Part shown: one piece after another, positions 1 to 9,400 of the stretch
Numbering within the stretch: position 1 is the stretch's first letter
How the letters are laid out: each line of letters begins with the position of its first letter
Origin: Xenophilus azovorans DSM 13620
GTDB lineage: Bacteria; Pseudomonadota; Gammaproteobacteria; Burkholderiales; Burkholderiaceae_C
Direction: 5' to 3'
Assembly (NCBI RefSeq): GCF_000745855.1
Contig: NZ_KN050766.1
Location: forward strand, 279,567 to 343,566
DNA length: 64,000 nt
Made by a program: the position numbers and the translations under genes
Notes under the pieces: generated by a model
What the model was told of the DNA's origin: nothing
Seen by the model: the letters and a program-made list of their open reading frames with translations, nothing else
Databases searched by the model: none

Positions 1-450
1 CTGGAGCCGATGGGCATCAAGCTGGCCTTCACGCCCGCCGGCGTGGTGGTGGCGCTGATCTTCATCGGGCTGCCCTTCGTGGTGCGTACCGTGCAGCCCG
101 TGCTGGAAGACACCGAGAAGGAGCTGGAGGAGGCCGCCACCTCGCTGGGCGCCACGCGCTGGCAGACCTTCCGGCTGGTGATCCTGCCGTCCATCATGCC
201 GGCGCTGCTCACCGGCTTCGCGATGGCCTTCGCGCGCGCCATCGGCGAGTACGGCTCGGTCATCTTCATCGCCGGCAACATGCCCATGGTCTCGGAGATC
301 ACGCCGCTGGTCATCATCGGCAAGCTGGAACAGTACGACTACCAGGGTGCCACCGCGGTGGCGCTGGTGATGCTGGTGTTCTCCTTCCTGATGCTGCTGG
401 TCATCAACGCGCTGCAGGGCTGGCAGCGCAAGCGGGGGGCGTCGGCATGA
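1..450 (+). CDS. cysT: Sulfate/thiosulfate ABC transporter permease CysT, C-terminal part
   Basis: Inner-membrane permease half of the sulfate/thiosulfate importer, working with CysW and the CysA ATPase. The frame is open from the first base and runs into the window from the left, so only about 149 codons of an expected 270-290 are here. The cytoplasmic EAA loop that docks on the ATPase is visible ([14 protein letters not shown]), followed by hydrophobic segments typical of this family and a short basic tail. The stop overlaps the ATG of a 22-codon mini-frame that leads into cysW. Identity is secure from the sequence and from the cysW-cysA context; the N-terminal part cannot be judged. Confidence 0.93.
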   Translation: MEPMGIKLAFTPAGVVVALIFIGLPFVVRTVQPVLEDTEKELEEAATSLGATRWQTFRLVILPSIMPALLTGFAMAFARAIGEYGSVIFIAGNMPMVSEITPLVIIGKLEQYDYQGATAVALVMLVFSFLMLLVINALQGWQRKRGASA

Positions 451-515
451 GCGCCCGCACGGCCGCCCCGAAGGGCGCTCGCACCGCAGCGCGCAGCGCG
501 GAGGTTTTCCGATGA
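447..515 (+). other. Mini-frame bridging cysT and cysW (possible repeat remnant)
   Basis: The 61-bp gap between cysT and cysW is fully spanned by an open frame of 22 codons. Its ATG (447) overlaps the cysT TGA as ATGA, and its TGA (513-515) overlaps the cysW ATG (512) as ATGA. The peptide would be small, basic and alanine/arginine-rich. On the reverse strand the gap contains CCTTCGGGGCGGCC, resembling the right half of the intergenic repeats at 11071 and 44922, so it may be a diverged inverted copy. It could serve translational coupling; a real peptide is doubtful. Confidence 0.35.
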
Positions 516-1429
516 GCGGGGGGGCGGGAATGCGCGCCAACCTGGGCCGCGCCCAGGCAGGTACCACCGAATCGGCCGCCGTGCGCTGGACGCTGATCGG
601 CGCGGCGCTGCTGTTCATGTTCTTCTTCCTGGTGCTGCCGTTGGCCGCGGTGGCGACGGAGGCGCTGCGCAAGGGCTGGGACGCCTACGTCGAGGCGCTG
701 AAGGAGCCCGACGCCTGGAGCGCGATCCGCCTGACGCTGATCACCGCCGCCATCTCGGTGCCGCTGAACCTGGTGTTCGGCGTGGCGGCGGCCTGGGCCA
801 TCGCCAAGTTCGAGTTCAAGGGCAAGGCCTTCCTCACCACGCTGGTCGATCTGCCCTTCGCCGTGTCGCCGGTGGTGGCCGGCCTGATCTACGTGCTGGT
901 CTTCGGCGCGCAGGGCTGGCTGGGGCCCTGGCTGGCGGCGCACGACATCAAGATCATCTTCGCCGTGCCGGGCATCGTGCTGGCCACCGTGTTCGTGACC
1001 TTCCCCTTCATCGCGCGCGAGCTGATCCCGCTGATGCAGGCGCAGGGCACCGACGAGGAGCAGGCCGCCATCGTGCTGGGCGCCACCGGCTGGCAGACCT
1101 TCCGGCACGTGACGCTGCCCAACATCAAGTGGGGCCTGCTGTACGGCGTCATCCTTTGCAACGCGCGGGCGATGGGCGAGTTCGGCGCGGTGTCGGTCGT
1201 CTCGGGCCACATCCGCGGCCAGACCAACACCATGCCGCTGCACGTGGAGGTGCTCTACAACGAATACCAGTCGGTCGCGGCCTTCGCGGTGGCCTCGCTG
1301 CTGGCCATCCTGGCGCTGGTCACGCTGGTCATCAAGACGGTCGCCGAATGGCGCCACGAACGTGAAATGAAAGCCATCGCCGAGCTGCCGCCCGAGCGGC
1401 CGCAGCCGGCATCGGGAGCAAGCGCATGA
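512..1429 (+). CDS. cysW: Sulfate/thiosulfate ABC transporter permease CysW
   Basis: Second permease subunit of the sulfate/thiosulfate importer in the inner membrane. 305 residues, the usual size for CysW. A hydrophobic segment begins near residue 27, several further membrane segments follow, and the EAA coupling loop lies at about 182-202 ([16 protein letters not shown]). The ATG at 512 is the first start in frame and overlaps the stop of the preceding mini-frame; a second ATG seven codons in is an alternative. The stop overlaps the cysA start as ATGA, so cysT, cysW and cysA should be translated in coupled fashion. Confidence 0.95.
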   Translation: MSGGAGMRANLGRAQAGTTESAAVRWTLIGAALLFMFFFLVLPLAAVATEALRKGWDAYVEALKEPDAWSAIRLTLITAAISVPLNLVFGVAAAWAIAKFEFKGKAFLTTLVDLPFAVSPVVAGLIYVLVFGAQGWLGPWLAAHDIKIIFAVPGIVLATVFVTFPFIARELIPLMQAQGTDEEQAAIVLGATGWQTFRHVTLPNIKWGLLYGVILCNARAMGEFGAVSVVSGHIRGQTNTMPLHVEVLYNEYQSVAAFAVASLLAILALVTLVIKTVAEWRHEREMKAIAELPPERPQPASGASA

Positions 1430-2529
1430 GCATCGAGATCCGCAACGTCAGCAAGCGCTTCGGCGACTTCCACGCGCTGCGCGACGTCAGCCTGAACATC
1501 GATTCGGGCGAGCTGTTCGCCCTGTTGGGCCCCTCGGGCTGCGGCAAGACCACGCTGCTGCGCATCATCGCGGGGCTGGAGACGGCCGACAGCGGCAGCA
1601 TCCTGTTCAGCGGCGAGGACACCACCGACGTGCACGTGCGCGAGCGGCAGGTGGGCTTCGTGTTCCAGCACTACGCGCTGTTCCGCCACATGAGCGTGTT
1701 CGACAACGTGGCCTTCGGGCTGCGCGTCAAGCCGCGCGGCCAGCGCCCGAGCGAGGCGCAGATCAAGGCCAAGGTGATGGACCTGCTCAAGCTGGTGCAG
1801 CTCGACTGGCTGGCCGAGCGCTACCCGGCCCAGCTCTCGGGCGGCCAGCGCCAGCGCATCGCCCTGGCGCGCGCGCTGGCGGTGGAGCCCAAGGTGCTGC
1901 TGCTGGACGAACCCTTCGGCGCGCTGGATGCCAAGGTGCGCAAGGAGCTGCGCCGCTGGCTGCGCCGCCTGCACGACGAGCTGCACGTCACCTCCATCTT
2001 CGTCACCCACGACCAGGAGGAGGCGCTGGAGGTGGCCGACCGCGTGGTGCTGATGAACGCCGGCCGCATCGAGCAGGTGGGCTCGCCGCAGGAGGTCTGG
2101 GACCACCCTGCCAGCCCCTTCGTCTACGGCTTCCTGGGCGACGTGAACCTCTTCCACGGCCGCGCCCACGAGGGCGAGGTGGAAGTGCAGGGCGTGCGCT
2201 TCCCCTCGGCCGACGCGCAGGACGCCGACGGCGCCAAGGCGCTGGCCTACGTGCGCCCGCACGACTTCGACATCGCCCGCTTCGCGGCCGGCGGCAGCAA
2301 GCCGCAGGGCATCGTGGCGACCATCGGCCGGGCGATCGTGGTCGGTCCCATCGCGCGGATGGAACTGGAGCCGGTCGAAACGAATCCTGACAATCCGGGT
2401 TCCGGGAACATCATCGAGGCGCAGATCCCTGCGCAGCAGTTCCGGGAGCTGGGCCTGCGCGAGGGCGACACGGTGGTCGCCAACCCGCGCAGGGCACGTG
2501 TGTTCGTCGATCAAGGACTCGGGATTTGA
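1426..2529 (+). CDS. cysA: Sulfate/thiosulfate ABC transporter ATP-binding protein CysA
   Basis: ATPase driving sulfate/thiosulfate import. 367 residues. Walker A GPSGCGKT at 35-42, Q-loop near 81 (FVFQHYALF), ABC signature LSGGQRQR at 137-144, Walker B with DEP at 161-163 and the H-loop in FVTHDQEEA. The last ~130 residues form the TOBE-like regulatory extension typical of CysA. It starts inside the cysW stop (ATGA) and its stop overlaps the TTG start of dsbB, giving an unbroken cysT-cysW-cysA-dsbB transcript. In related bacteria such operons answer to CysB; its promoter would lie left of the window. Confidence 0.96.
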   Translation: MSIEIRNVSKRFGDFHALRDVSLNIDSGELFALLGPSGCGKTTLLRIIAGLETADSGSILFSGEDTTDVHVRERQVGFVFQHYALFRHMSVFDNVAFGLRVKPRGQRPSEAQIKAKVMDLLKLVQLDWLAERYPAQLSGGQRQRIALARALAVEPKVLLLDEPFGALDAKVRKELRRWLRRLHDELHVTSIFVTHDQEEALEVADRVVLMNAGRIEQVGSPQEVWDHPASPFVYGFLGDVNLFHGRAHEGEVEVQGVRFPSADAQDADGAKALAYVRPHDFDIARFAAGGSKPQGIVATIGRAIVVGPIARMELEPVETNPDNPGSGNIIEAQIPAQQFRELGLREGDTVVANPRRARVFVDQGLGI

Positions 2530-3047
2530 ACTTCCTCTTTGGCATTCCTCGCCGTACCTACGCCCTCATCTGCGCCGCCTGCGTGGCGATGCTGGCCTTC
2601 GGCATGTACCTGCAGCACGTGGTCGGGCTCGAGCCCTGCCCGATGTGCGTGGTGCAGCGCTACGCGCTCGTGCTGGTGGCCGTCTTCGCCGGCCTGGCCG
2701 GCGCCACGGGCCGCACCGGCCTGCAGAAGACCTGGGGGCTGCTGGCCCTCGTCGCGTCCGTCGGCGGCGCCTACACGGCGGCCCGCCAGAGCTGGCTGCA
2801 ATGGCACCCGCCGGAGTTCGTGAGCTGCGGGCGCGACATCTACGGGATGATCGAATCCTTCCCGCTGCAGCGGGCCATCCCGATGATCTTCCGCGGCAGC
2901 GGCGACTGCAGCCAGATCGACTGGACCTTCCTCGGCCTGTCGATCGCCAACTGGTCCTTCATCTGCTTCGCCGTCTTCGGCGTGGCGATCCTGGGCCTGC
3001 TGGTCAGCCGCAGGGGCCGTTCGGGCCCGTCCTTCGCCGCAGCCTGA
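2526..3047 (+). CDS. dsbB: Disulfide bond formation protein DsbB
   Basis: Inner-membrane quinone reductase that reoxidises periplasmic DsbA. 173 residues with four hydrophobic segments. Both periplasmic cysteine pairs are present: Cys38-Cys41 (CPMC) in the first loop, and Cys101 with Cys128 in the second. The chosen start is a TTG overlapping the cysA TGA. It gives the normal length and the full first membrane segment; the first in-frame ATG would remove 26 residues of it. Co-transcription with sulfate uptake genes is unusual in logic but the overlap is clear. A terminator hairpin follows. Confidence 0.92.
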   Translation: MNFLFGIPRRTYALICAACVAMLAFGMYLQHVVGLEPCPMCVVQRYALVLVAVFAGLAGATGRTGLQKTWGLLALVASVGGAYTAARQSWLQWHPPEFVSCGRDIYGMIESFPLQRAIPMIFRGSGDCSQIDWTFLGLSIANWSFICFAVFGVAILGLLVSRRGRSGPSFAAA

Positions 3048-3063
3048 AGCGGCGCACCATGAA

Positions 3064-3093
3064 GAAAGCCGCCCTCGGGCGGCTTCTCTTTTC
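3064..3093. terminator. Bidirectional terminator between dsbB and the ParA-like gene
   Basis: AAGCCGCCC-TCG-GGGCGGCTT hairpin followed on the plus strand by TCTCTTTT and preceded by GAAGAAA. It lies between the convergent ends of dsbB (3047) and the ParA-like gene (3108) and could stop transcription from both sides. Confidence 0.75.
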
Positions 3094-3107
3094 CTGCGCC
3101 GGGCCGC

Positions 3108-3800
3108 TCAGAGCGGCAGCGTGTCGAAGGACGCATAGGCCGTCGCCAGCCAGCTCTTGACGCGCTGGCGCTCCAGCAGGCCCAGGGCGTCGGGGCCTTC
3201 CTTGTCGTTCACGGCCTTCCAGAAGCTGCTGTTGTGCGCGTCGATCTTGCGCATGCTCGCCTCCTGCAGGCGCGGCAGCGAGATGACCTGCGCGCCCAGC
3301 GCCGTCGCCTTGGCGAGCGACTGCGAGCCGAGCATCATCGCGAAGTCGCTGCCGCGGCCGTAGTTCTGCACCACGATGTAGTGGGCGCGGTCGCCGAAGG
3401 TGTCGACCAGCTTGCCCAGCAGGTCGCTGGAATCGCGGCCGTCGTCCATCACGTGCCAGAAGTTGACGTTGACGCCCAGCTCCTTGAAGACGGTGAACAG
3501 GTCCGACTCGCCGATCCATCGGGACAGCGGCGCCAGCGTCTGCGCCGCCATGTCGACGATGACGCTCTGCGCCGGGTTGTGCTCGAAGCCGTTGACCACC
3601 TTGTCCAGCCCCTCGAAGCTGTCCACCACGATCGGCGAGGCGAAGCCCTCGTAGAAGCGGGTGAAGGAGTTGTGCGAGCGGTCGGTGTCGAAGCCGACGA
3701 AGGGCCGGCTGTGGTCGATGAAGTACTGCGCCAGCAGGCGCGAGGTGACCGACTTGCCGACGCCGCCTTTTTCGCCGCCGATGAAGTTCAGGGAGCTCAT
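3108..3800 (-). CDS. Solitary ParA/MinD-like P-loop ATPase
   Basis: 230-residue cytosolic ATPase of the ParA/MinD (SIMIBI) superfamily. The deviant Walker A box KGGVGKS lies at residues 11-17, with the signature lysine at 11 that such proteins insert across the dimer. A second acidic strand GFDTDRS follows near 38, and VIVDMAAQ near 84-91 fits Walker B. No ParB, MinE or plasmid gene is adjacent, so chromosome or plasmid partitioning cannot be inferred. Close relatives appear to be free-standing proteins of unknown role (from memory). It is the only gene of its strand between two hairpin/convergent borders. Function open: positioning or storage-related ATPase are both possible. Confidence 0.75.
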   Translation of the reverse strand: MSSLNFIGGEKGGVGKSVTSRLLAQYFIDHSRPFVGFDTDRSHNSFTRFYEGFASPIVVDSFEGLDKVVNGFEHNPAQSVIVDMAAQTLAPLSRWIGESDLFTVFKELGVNVNFWHVMDDGRDSSDLLGKLVDTFGDRAHYIVVQNYGRGSDFAMMLGSQSLAKATALGAQVISLPRLQEASMRKIDAHNSSFWKAVNDKEGPDALGLLERQRVKSWLATAYASFDTLPL

Positions 3801-3897
3801 GGATGGACCCGGGAAGGAAAAACGGTGGAGGAAGGGCCGCCGCGCGCACGCCGTGCGGCGTTGGAGGAGGTGCGGTTCATTCTAGGAGGAGCGCGCG

Positions 3898-5202
3898 TCA
3901 TCGCCCGCGCCGCGCCATGCCGTCCAGCAGCGGGTGCGAGGCCAGCCGCCGCGAAAGCCGCGCCTTCCATTCGGCGGGCAGGGCGGCGGCCTCGATCAGC
4001 GCCGGCCAGTGCTCGCGCGCCAAGCGCACGGTGTCGGCCACCAGCCGGCGCACGCGCGGCTCGTGCAGGCCGGTGGCGAAGCAGAAGTCGCGCACGCTGG
4101 CCGGGGTGAACAGGCTGCTTCGACGCGCGGCGGCGGCGGTCGTGCCGGGCGCGGGCGGCATGAGGGGCAGCGCATGGCCTTCCGCGCCCTGCATGGCCGC
4201 GTAGGCCACGATGTCGTAGGCGGGGGCCAGCCTGGGCGCGAGGCCGTCGGGGTAGAGCACGCCGAAGTTCTTCAGGTGCGCGTCGGGGTTGCCGAGGAGG
4301 TCGTTGACCGCCAGGCGGCGCAGCAGCTCCAGCATCGCCTCCTCGCCCAGCGTGGGGAAGGCGCGCATCGCCAGCGCCATGGCCAGGTAGCTGCCGGCGT
4401 ACTTGTCCTGCGGGTCGACGGCGAGGATCTGCGCGAAGTCCTCGAAGTGGATGCGCTTCGCGCCGGTGCGGTCGAAGCGGGTGACGGCCAGGAACTCGGG
4501 CTCGTCGGGCAGGGCGTAGCCGTGCTCGGCGTCGATGGCCGAGAGCGGCGCCAGTTCGGCATGGCACACGTCGGCGCCGGCCGCGCGCGCCAGCTGCAGC
4601 GAGAGCATCTCCAGCCGCGGCATGTGCGGCCGCCCCGCCACCGGCAGCTTGGCGATGACGCGCACGCCGCGGCCGGTGCGCACGCGGGCGGTGTAGCGCC
4701 GGCCCTGCCGGGCCAGCACCAGCTTGGGCTGCACGCCCGAGACGGAGATGCCTTGCGGCAGCGGATCGGCCAGCACGGACATCTCCAGCGCGTCCTGGTC
4801 CTGCGTCACCAGCCGCTGGAGCGTGGCGCGGTCCACCTCGACCGGCCGTGCCGTGACGGCGCCGGGCAGGTCGCCGCCGCAGGCGGCCAGCAGTTCGAAG
4901 TGGTCGTCCTCGCGGCAGCCGCGCAGTTGCGCGATGTGGGTGCGCAGCACGCCCTCGGGCAGCAGGTTCTGGAACCAGGCGGGCAGGCGCCCGCCCTGGG
5001 CGTTGAAGAGCGGGTTGCGCACGTCGGCCCAGAGGGCGGACTGCGCCGCGGCATCGCTCGCCAGCATGGACAGCGAGAGCACCTGCGGCGGAGGCTCGGC
5101 CGCCACGCCGGGCTCGGCGACGAAGCGGCACAGGTCGCCGTACTGGAACAGCTTGCCCCAGCGGCGGCCGGCCAGGGCGATTTCGAGGATCTTGACGTTC
5201 AT
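3898..5202 (-). CDS. hipA: HipA-family serine/threonine kinase toxin
   Basis: 434-residue kinase toxin of a type II toxin-antitoxin pair. In Escherichia coli HipA phosphorylates glutamyl-tRNA synthetase and induces persistence; the target here is unknown. An N-terminal couple-HipA segment (to about 110) is followed by the kinase fold. Visible motifs are the nucleotide loop region ISVSGVQPKL, the catalytic segment NDLLGNPDAHLKNFG, and the metal-binding aspartate in APAYDIVAY. All look intact, so the toxin is probably active. The start is an ATG overlapping the hipB stop (ATGA), the standard antitoxin-first order. Much longer upstream in-frame readings are shadows of neighbouring genes. Confidence 0.9.
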   Translation of the reverse strand: MNVKILEIALAGRRWGKLFQYGDLCRFVAEPGVAAEPPPQVLSLSMLASDAAAQSALWADVRNPLFNAQGGRLPAWFQNLLPEGVLRTHIAQLRGCREDDHFELLAACGGDLPGAVTARPVEVDRATLQRLVTQDQDALEMSVLADPLPQGISVSGVQPKLVLARQGRRYTARVRTGRGVRVIAKLPVAGRPHMPRLEMLSLQLARAAGADVCHAELAPLSAIDAEHGYALPDEPEFLAVTRFDRTGAKRIHFEDFAQILAVDPQDKYAGSYLAMALAMRAFPTLGEEAMLELLRRLAVNDLLGNPDAHLKNFGVLYPDGLAPRLAPAYDIVAYAAMQGAEGHALPLMPPAPGTTAAAARRSSLFTPASVRDFCFATGLHEPRVRRLVADTVRLAREHWPALIEAAALPAEWKARLSRRLASHPLLDGMARRGR

Positions 5203-5522
5203 GGCTTGGACCGGGGCGCGGGGGGTGGGGGCGGCGGCAGGGCCTCGGCCACCGCCTGGCCGATGCGCGTGGCCACCGGCCGGTAGCCCGGCTCGGCACC
5301 CTCGGCCAGCGCCGGGCCGAAGCCGCGCGGTACGAGCTGCAGCTCCATGTCCAGCGCGCCCACCAGCGCCAGCAGCGAGGACAGCTGCGGGTTGCCCTGG
5401 CTGCCCAGCGCATTGCGGATGGAGCGCTCCGTCAGACCCGAGCGTTCGGCGAGCTGGGCCGCCGTCAGGCCCAGTGCCTCGCGCCGGCGCGCGAGCTGTT
5501 CGATGAGTTTCCGTTTGTTCAC
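5199..5522 (-). CDS. hipB: HipB-like antitoxin, XRE-family DNA-binding protein
   Basis: 107-residue helix-turn-helix antitoxin paired with the downstream HipA kinase. The XRE domain spans about residues 5-65; the helix-turn-helix is seen around TAAQLAERSGLTERSIRNAL. The tail is proline-rich. The start is GTG at 5522. A perfect -10 box (TATTAT on this strand, 5534-5529) lies only six bases upstream, which would make the message almost leaderless. An 8+8 bp inverted repeat covers the start codon, fitting autorepression by HipB-HipA. The four-base overlap with hipA keeps antitoxin synthesis ahead of toxin. Confidence 0.87.
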   Translation of the reverse strand: MNKRKLIEQLARRREALGLTAAQLAERSGLTERSIRNALGSQGNPQLSSLLALVGALDMELQLVPRGFGPALAEGAEPGYRPVATRIGQAVAEALPPPPPPAPRSKP

Positions 5523-5528
5523 GGAAAC
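5507..5528 (-). promoter_or_regulatory. Candidate hipBA operator over the start codon
   Basis: Perfect inverted repeat GTTTCCGT-N6-ACGGAAAC centred on the GTG start of hipB (5520-5522) and directly abutting the TATTAT -10 box at 5529-5534 (minus strand). The flanking 40 bp is strikingly AT-rich for this genome. Position and symmetry fit an autoregulatory HipB site. The -35 region is weak. Confidence 0.6.
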
Positions 5529-5564
5529 ATAATACCGAATAAAAAGAAAAGAGAAAGATATTTC

Positions 5565-6329
5565 CTAGCGGGATACCATCGCGAAGAAGGGCCCCAGGTT
5601 GCCCAGCAGCCAGCTCTGGCTGAAGTCCAGCGCGGCGCGGCGGTATTTCTCGTCGGCCTGGGCGGCCAGCAGGTCGAGGCGGGCCACCACCTTGGACAGC
5701 TCCCGGTCGACGACCAGGTTGCGGCCGCGGCCGCTGATCTCGGTCGACAGCAGCAGCGGCTGGCCGTCCGGCCCGGCCTTGGAGGCCAGCAGCCACAGCG
5801 ATATCTCGAAGTTGCGCGCCGCCCGGAAGGCGTTCTCGGCGCTCACGCCGTCGATCATGGTCTGCCGCCAGGTGTCGCCGTTGGCCTGCTTGAGCATGGC
5901 GGCCCAGCCGATCACCAGCGCCGCCACCCGGTCGCCCTGGTAGGCGGGCGCGGGGCCGGTCTCGAAGGCCAGGCGCACGGCGTCGATGCTGGTGGCGCCG
6001 CGCAGCTCGGGCAGGGGGCGGTCCTGCTCGACGGCCTCCCAGGTGCGGGCGATGGCGTCGTCGGCGCTGGCGGCCCACTTGCGCCACTCGCGCGGGTTGC
6101 GCCGGTACAGCGAGAGTTGCACCCGGCGGATCGACTGGAGGTTGTCGCGCAGCGCCAGGTTGGCGATGCGGTTGGCGCCGGATTCGAGCCACTCCTGCCC
6201 GGAATAGGATTCGGCCCGCTCGGTGTTGCTGAAGGCGCCGCAGCCGCCGAGCCCGAGCAGGCTGCCCAGGCCGGCCAACACGAGCGCGCGGCGCGGGGGA
6301 AAGGTCACGGAAGCGGGCAGGGAGCGCAT
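5565..6329 (-). CDS. Hypothetical lipoprotein
   Basis: 254 residues. The N-terminus has basic residues, a hydrophobic stretch and a lipobox LGLGGC with the lipidated cysteine at 30, so it should be anchored in the envelope. The mature part is mostly helical in character (many Arg, Ala, Leu; several Trp) with no motif I recognise. It is read divergently from smc, the two starts being about 90 bp apart. The ATG at 6329 is chosen because it directly precedes the signal sequence; an open extension continuing upstream lies antisense to smc and is spurious. Function unknown. Confidence 0.75.
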   Translation of the reverse strand: MRSLPASVTFPPRRALVLAGLGSLLGLGGCGAFSNTERAESYSGQEWLESGANRIANLALRDNLQSIRRVQLSLYRRNPREWRKWAASADDAIARTWEAVEQDRPLPELRGATSIDAVRLAFETGPAPAYQGDRVAALVIGWAAMLKQANGDTWRQTMIDGVSAENAFRAARNFEISLWLLASKAGPDGQPLLLSTEISGRGRNLVVDRELSKVVARLDLLAAQADEKYRRAALDFSQSWLLGNLGPFFAMVSR

Positions 6330-6422
6330 GGGCCGCACGTTATCATTCCCGGCCCGGGCGGCAGCGCACCGCTCCGTGCATTTTTCCTTGCAAATCAACG
6401 CCTTGGCATCAGGGCTCCCGCC

Positions 6423-9400
6423 GTGCGTCTCAACTCCATCAAGCTCTCCGGCTTCAAGTCCTTCGCGGAGCCCACCAACTTCATGCTGCCGGGCCAACTG
6501 GTCGGCGTGGTGGGCCCCAACGGCTGTGGCAAGTCCAACATCATGGATGCGGTGCGCTGGGTGCTGGGCGAGTCGCGTGCCAGCGAGCTGCGCGGCGAGT
6601 CGATGCAGGACGTGATCTTCAACGGCACCACCAGCCGCAAGCCGGCCAGCCGCTCCAGCGTGGAGCTGGTGTTCGACAACGCCGACCACCGCGCCGGCGG
6701 CCAGTGGAGCCAGTTCACCGAGATCGCCGTCAAGCGCGTGCTCACGCGCGACGGCACCAGCAGCTACTACATCAACAACCAGCCGGTGCGCCGGCGCGAC
6801 GTGCAGGACGTGTTCCTCGGCACCGGCCTGGGCCCGCGCGCCTACGCCATCATCGGCCAGGGCACGATCAGCCGGATCATCGAGTCCAAGCCCGAAGAGC
6901 TGCGCCTGTTCCTGGAGGAGGCGGCGGGCGTCTCCAAGTACAAAGAGCGCCGGCGCGAGACGGAGAACCGCCTCTCGGACACGCGCGAGAACCTCACGCG
7001 CGTGGAAGACATCCTGCGCGAGCTGAACGCCAACCTCGACAAGCTGGAGAAGCAGGCCGAGGTCGCCGCCCGCTACAACGCGCTGCAGGCCGAGGCGACG
7101 AAGAAGCAGCACCAGTTGTGGTTCCTCAAGCGCAGCGAGGCCGAGGCCGACCAGGCGCGGCTGAAGGCCGACGCCGACAAGGCGCTGAACGACCTCGAGT
7201 CGCGCACTGCCGACCTGCGCCATGTCGAGGCCGAGCTGGAGACCATCCGCCAGGCGCACTACGCCGCCGGCGACCAGGTCAACCAGGCGCAGGGACGCCT
7301 CTACGAGGCCAGCGCCGAGGTCGGCAAGCTGGAGGGCGAGATCCGTTTCGTCGTCGAGGGCCGCCAGCGCGTCGAGCAGCGCCTGGTGCAACTGGCCGAG
7401 CAGATCCAGCAGTGGGAGACCCGCCGCGCCGACGCGGAGGCCGAGATCGAGACGCTGGCCGGGCAGGGCGTCGACGCCGAGGAGCAGGCGGCGATCCTGG
7501 CCGCCCAGCTGGAGGAGCACGACGCCCGCCTGCCCGAGTTGGAAGAAGCGCTGCAGCGCGCGCAGGAGGAGGCGAACGAACAGCGCAGTTCGGTCGTGCA
7601 GGTGCAGCAGCAGATCCAGGTGCTGGCCGCCGACCAGCGCAACATCGAGGAGCAGTCGCGCCAGCTCGGCCAGCGCAGCGAGCGCCTGCGGGCCGACCGC
7701 AACGCGCTGGCCGAGCCGGACGAGGCCCGGCTGGCCGAGTTGCAGCAGCAGCTCGCCGAGGCGCAGCAGGCGGCCGAGGAGGCTGACGCGCGCCTGCACG
7801 AGCTGCAGGAGAGCGTGCCCCAGTTGGACGAAGCCCGCCGCGAGCGGCAGCAGGCCGTCAACACCGAGGGCGCGCGACTGGCCGAGCTGTCGGCCCGGAT
7901 GGAGGCGCTGAAGGCGCTGCAGGAAAAAGTCCGCACCGACGGCAAGCTCGCGCCCTGGCTGGCCAAGCACGGCCTCGACGGCCTGCAGGGCCTGTGGAGC
8001 CGCATCCACATCGAGACGGGCTGGGAGAACGCGCTGGAAGCGGCGCTGCGCGAGCGCATGGGCGCGCTGGAGATCTCGCGCCTGGACATGGCGCGCGCCT
8101 TCGGCAACGACGCGCCGCCGGCCAAGCTGGCCTTCTACAGCCCGCCGTCCGCGGCCGCCCCGGCGGCCGGCGGCAGCAGCGGCCTGCCGAGGCTGGCCGA
8201 TCTGCTGCGCATCAACGACGCCGGCCTGCAGGCCGTGCTGGCCCACTGGCTGCACGGCTGCCGCACCGCCGACAGCCTCGAAGAGGCCCTGGCCCAGCGC
8301 GAGCGCCTGGCGCCGGGCGAGACGATCTACGTCCGCGATGGGCATGCCGTCACCGCCCACAGCGTCGGCTTCTTCGCGCAGGACTCGGAGCAGTCGGGCC
8401 TGCTGGCGCGCCAGCAGGAGATCGAGAACCTGGAGCGGCAGCTCAAGGCGCAGGCGCTGATCAATGACGAGGCGCGCACTTCGCTGGTCCGCGCCGAGGC
8501 GTCGTATGCCGATGCGGCTTCGCGTCTCGTCACGGCGCGGCGTGAAGCGGCCGACACGCAGTCGCGCGCGCACGAACTGCAGGTCGAGACCCTGCGCCTG
8601 GGCCAGTTGGCGGAGCAGACCCGTGCCCGCAGCCAGCAGCTCGATGCGGACCTGGGCGAGGTGGATGCCCAGCTCGAGGACCTGCAGGAGCGCCGCATCG
8701 CCGCCGAGGCCCGCTTCGAGGAGCTGGACATGCAACTGGCCGACAGCCAGGAACGCCATGCCCAGCTCGAAGAGAAAGTGATCGAGACCGGCCGCGTCCT
8801 CGCCGCCGCGCGCGAGCAGCACCGCGGCCTGGAGCGGCAGGTGCAGGAAGCCGCTTTCTCGCAGCGCACGCTGGAGGCGCGCCGCGCCGAACTGCAGCGC
8901 GCCATCGAGACGGCGGCGCAGCAGGCCACCGCGCTGGCCGACGAGCGAGAGCGTGCCGAGGCCGAGCTCGGGCGCCTGTCGGACGCCGCCGCGCAGGCCG
9001 GCCTGCAGGACGCGCTGGCCCTCAAGCTGGAGCGCGAGCAGGCCCTGGGCGCCATGCGCAGCCAGTACGACGACCTCACCGCCAAGCTGCGCGCCAGCGA
9101 CGAGCGGCGCCTGCAACTGGAGCGCGCGCTCGACCCGCTGCGCCAGCGCATCACCGAGGTGCAGCTCAAGGAGCAGGCCGCGCGCCTGGGCTTCGAGCAG
9201 TACGAGCAACTGCTGGCCGACGCGCAGGCCGACGTGGCGGCGGTGGCTGCCTCGGTAGAGGAAGAGAAGGTGCGGCTGGCCGGCCTCTCGGGCGAGATCG
9301 ACCGCCTGCACCGCGAGGTGGCCTCGCTGGGCGCCGTCAACCTGGCGGCGCTGGACGAGCTGACCAGCGCGCGCGAGCGCAAGACCTTCCTCGACGCGCA

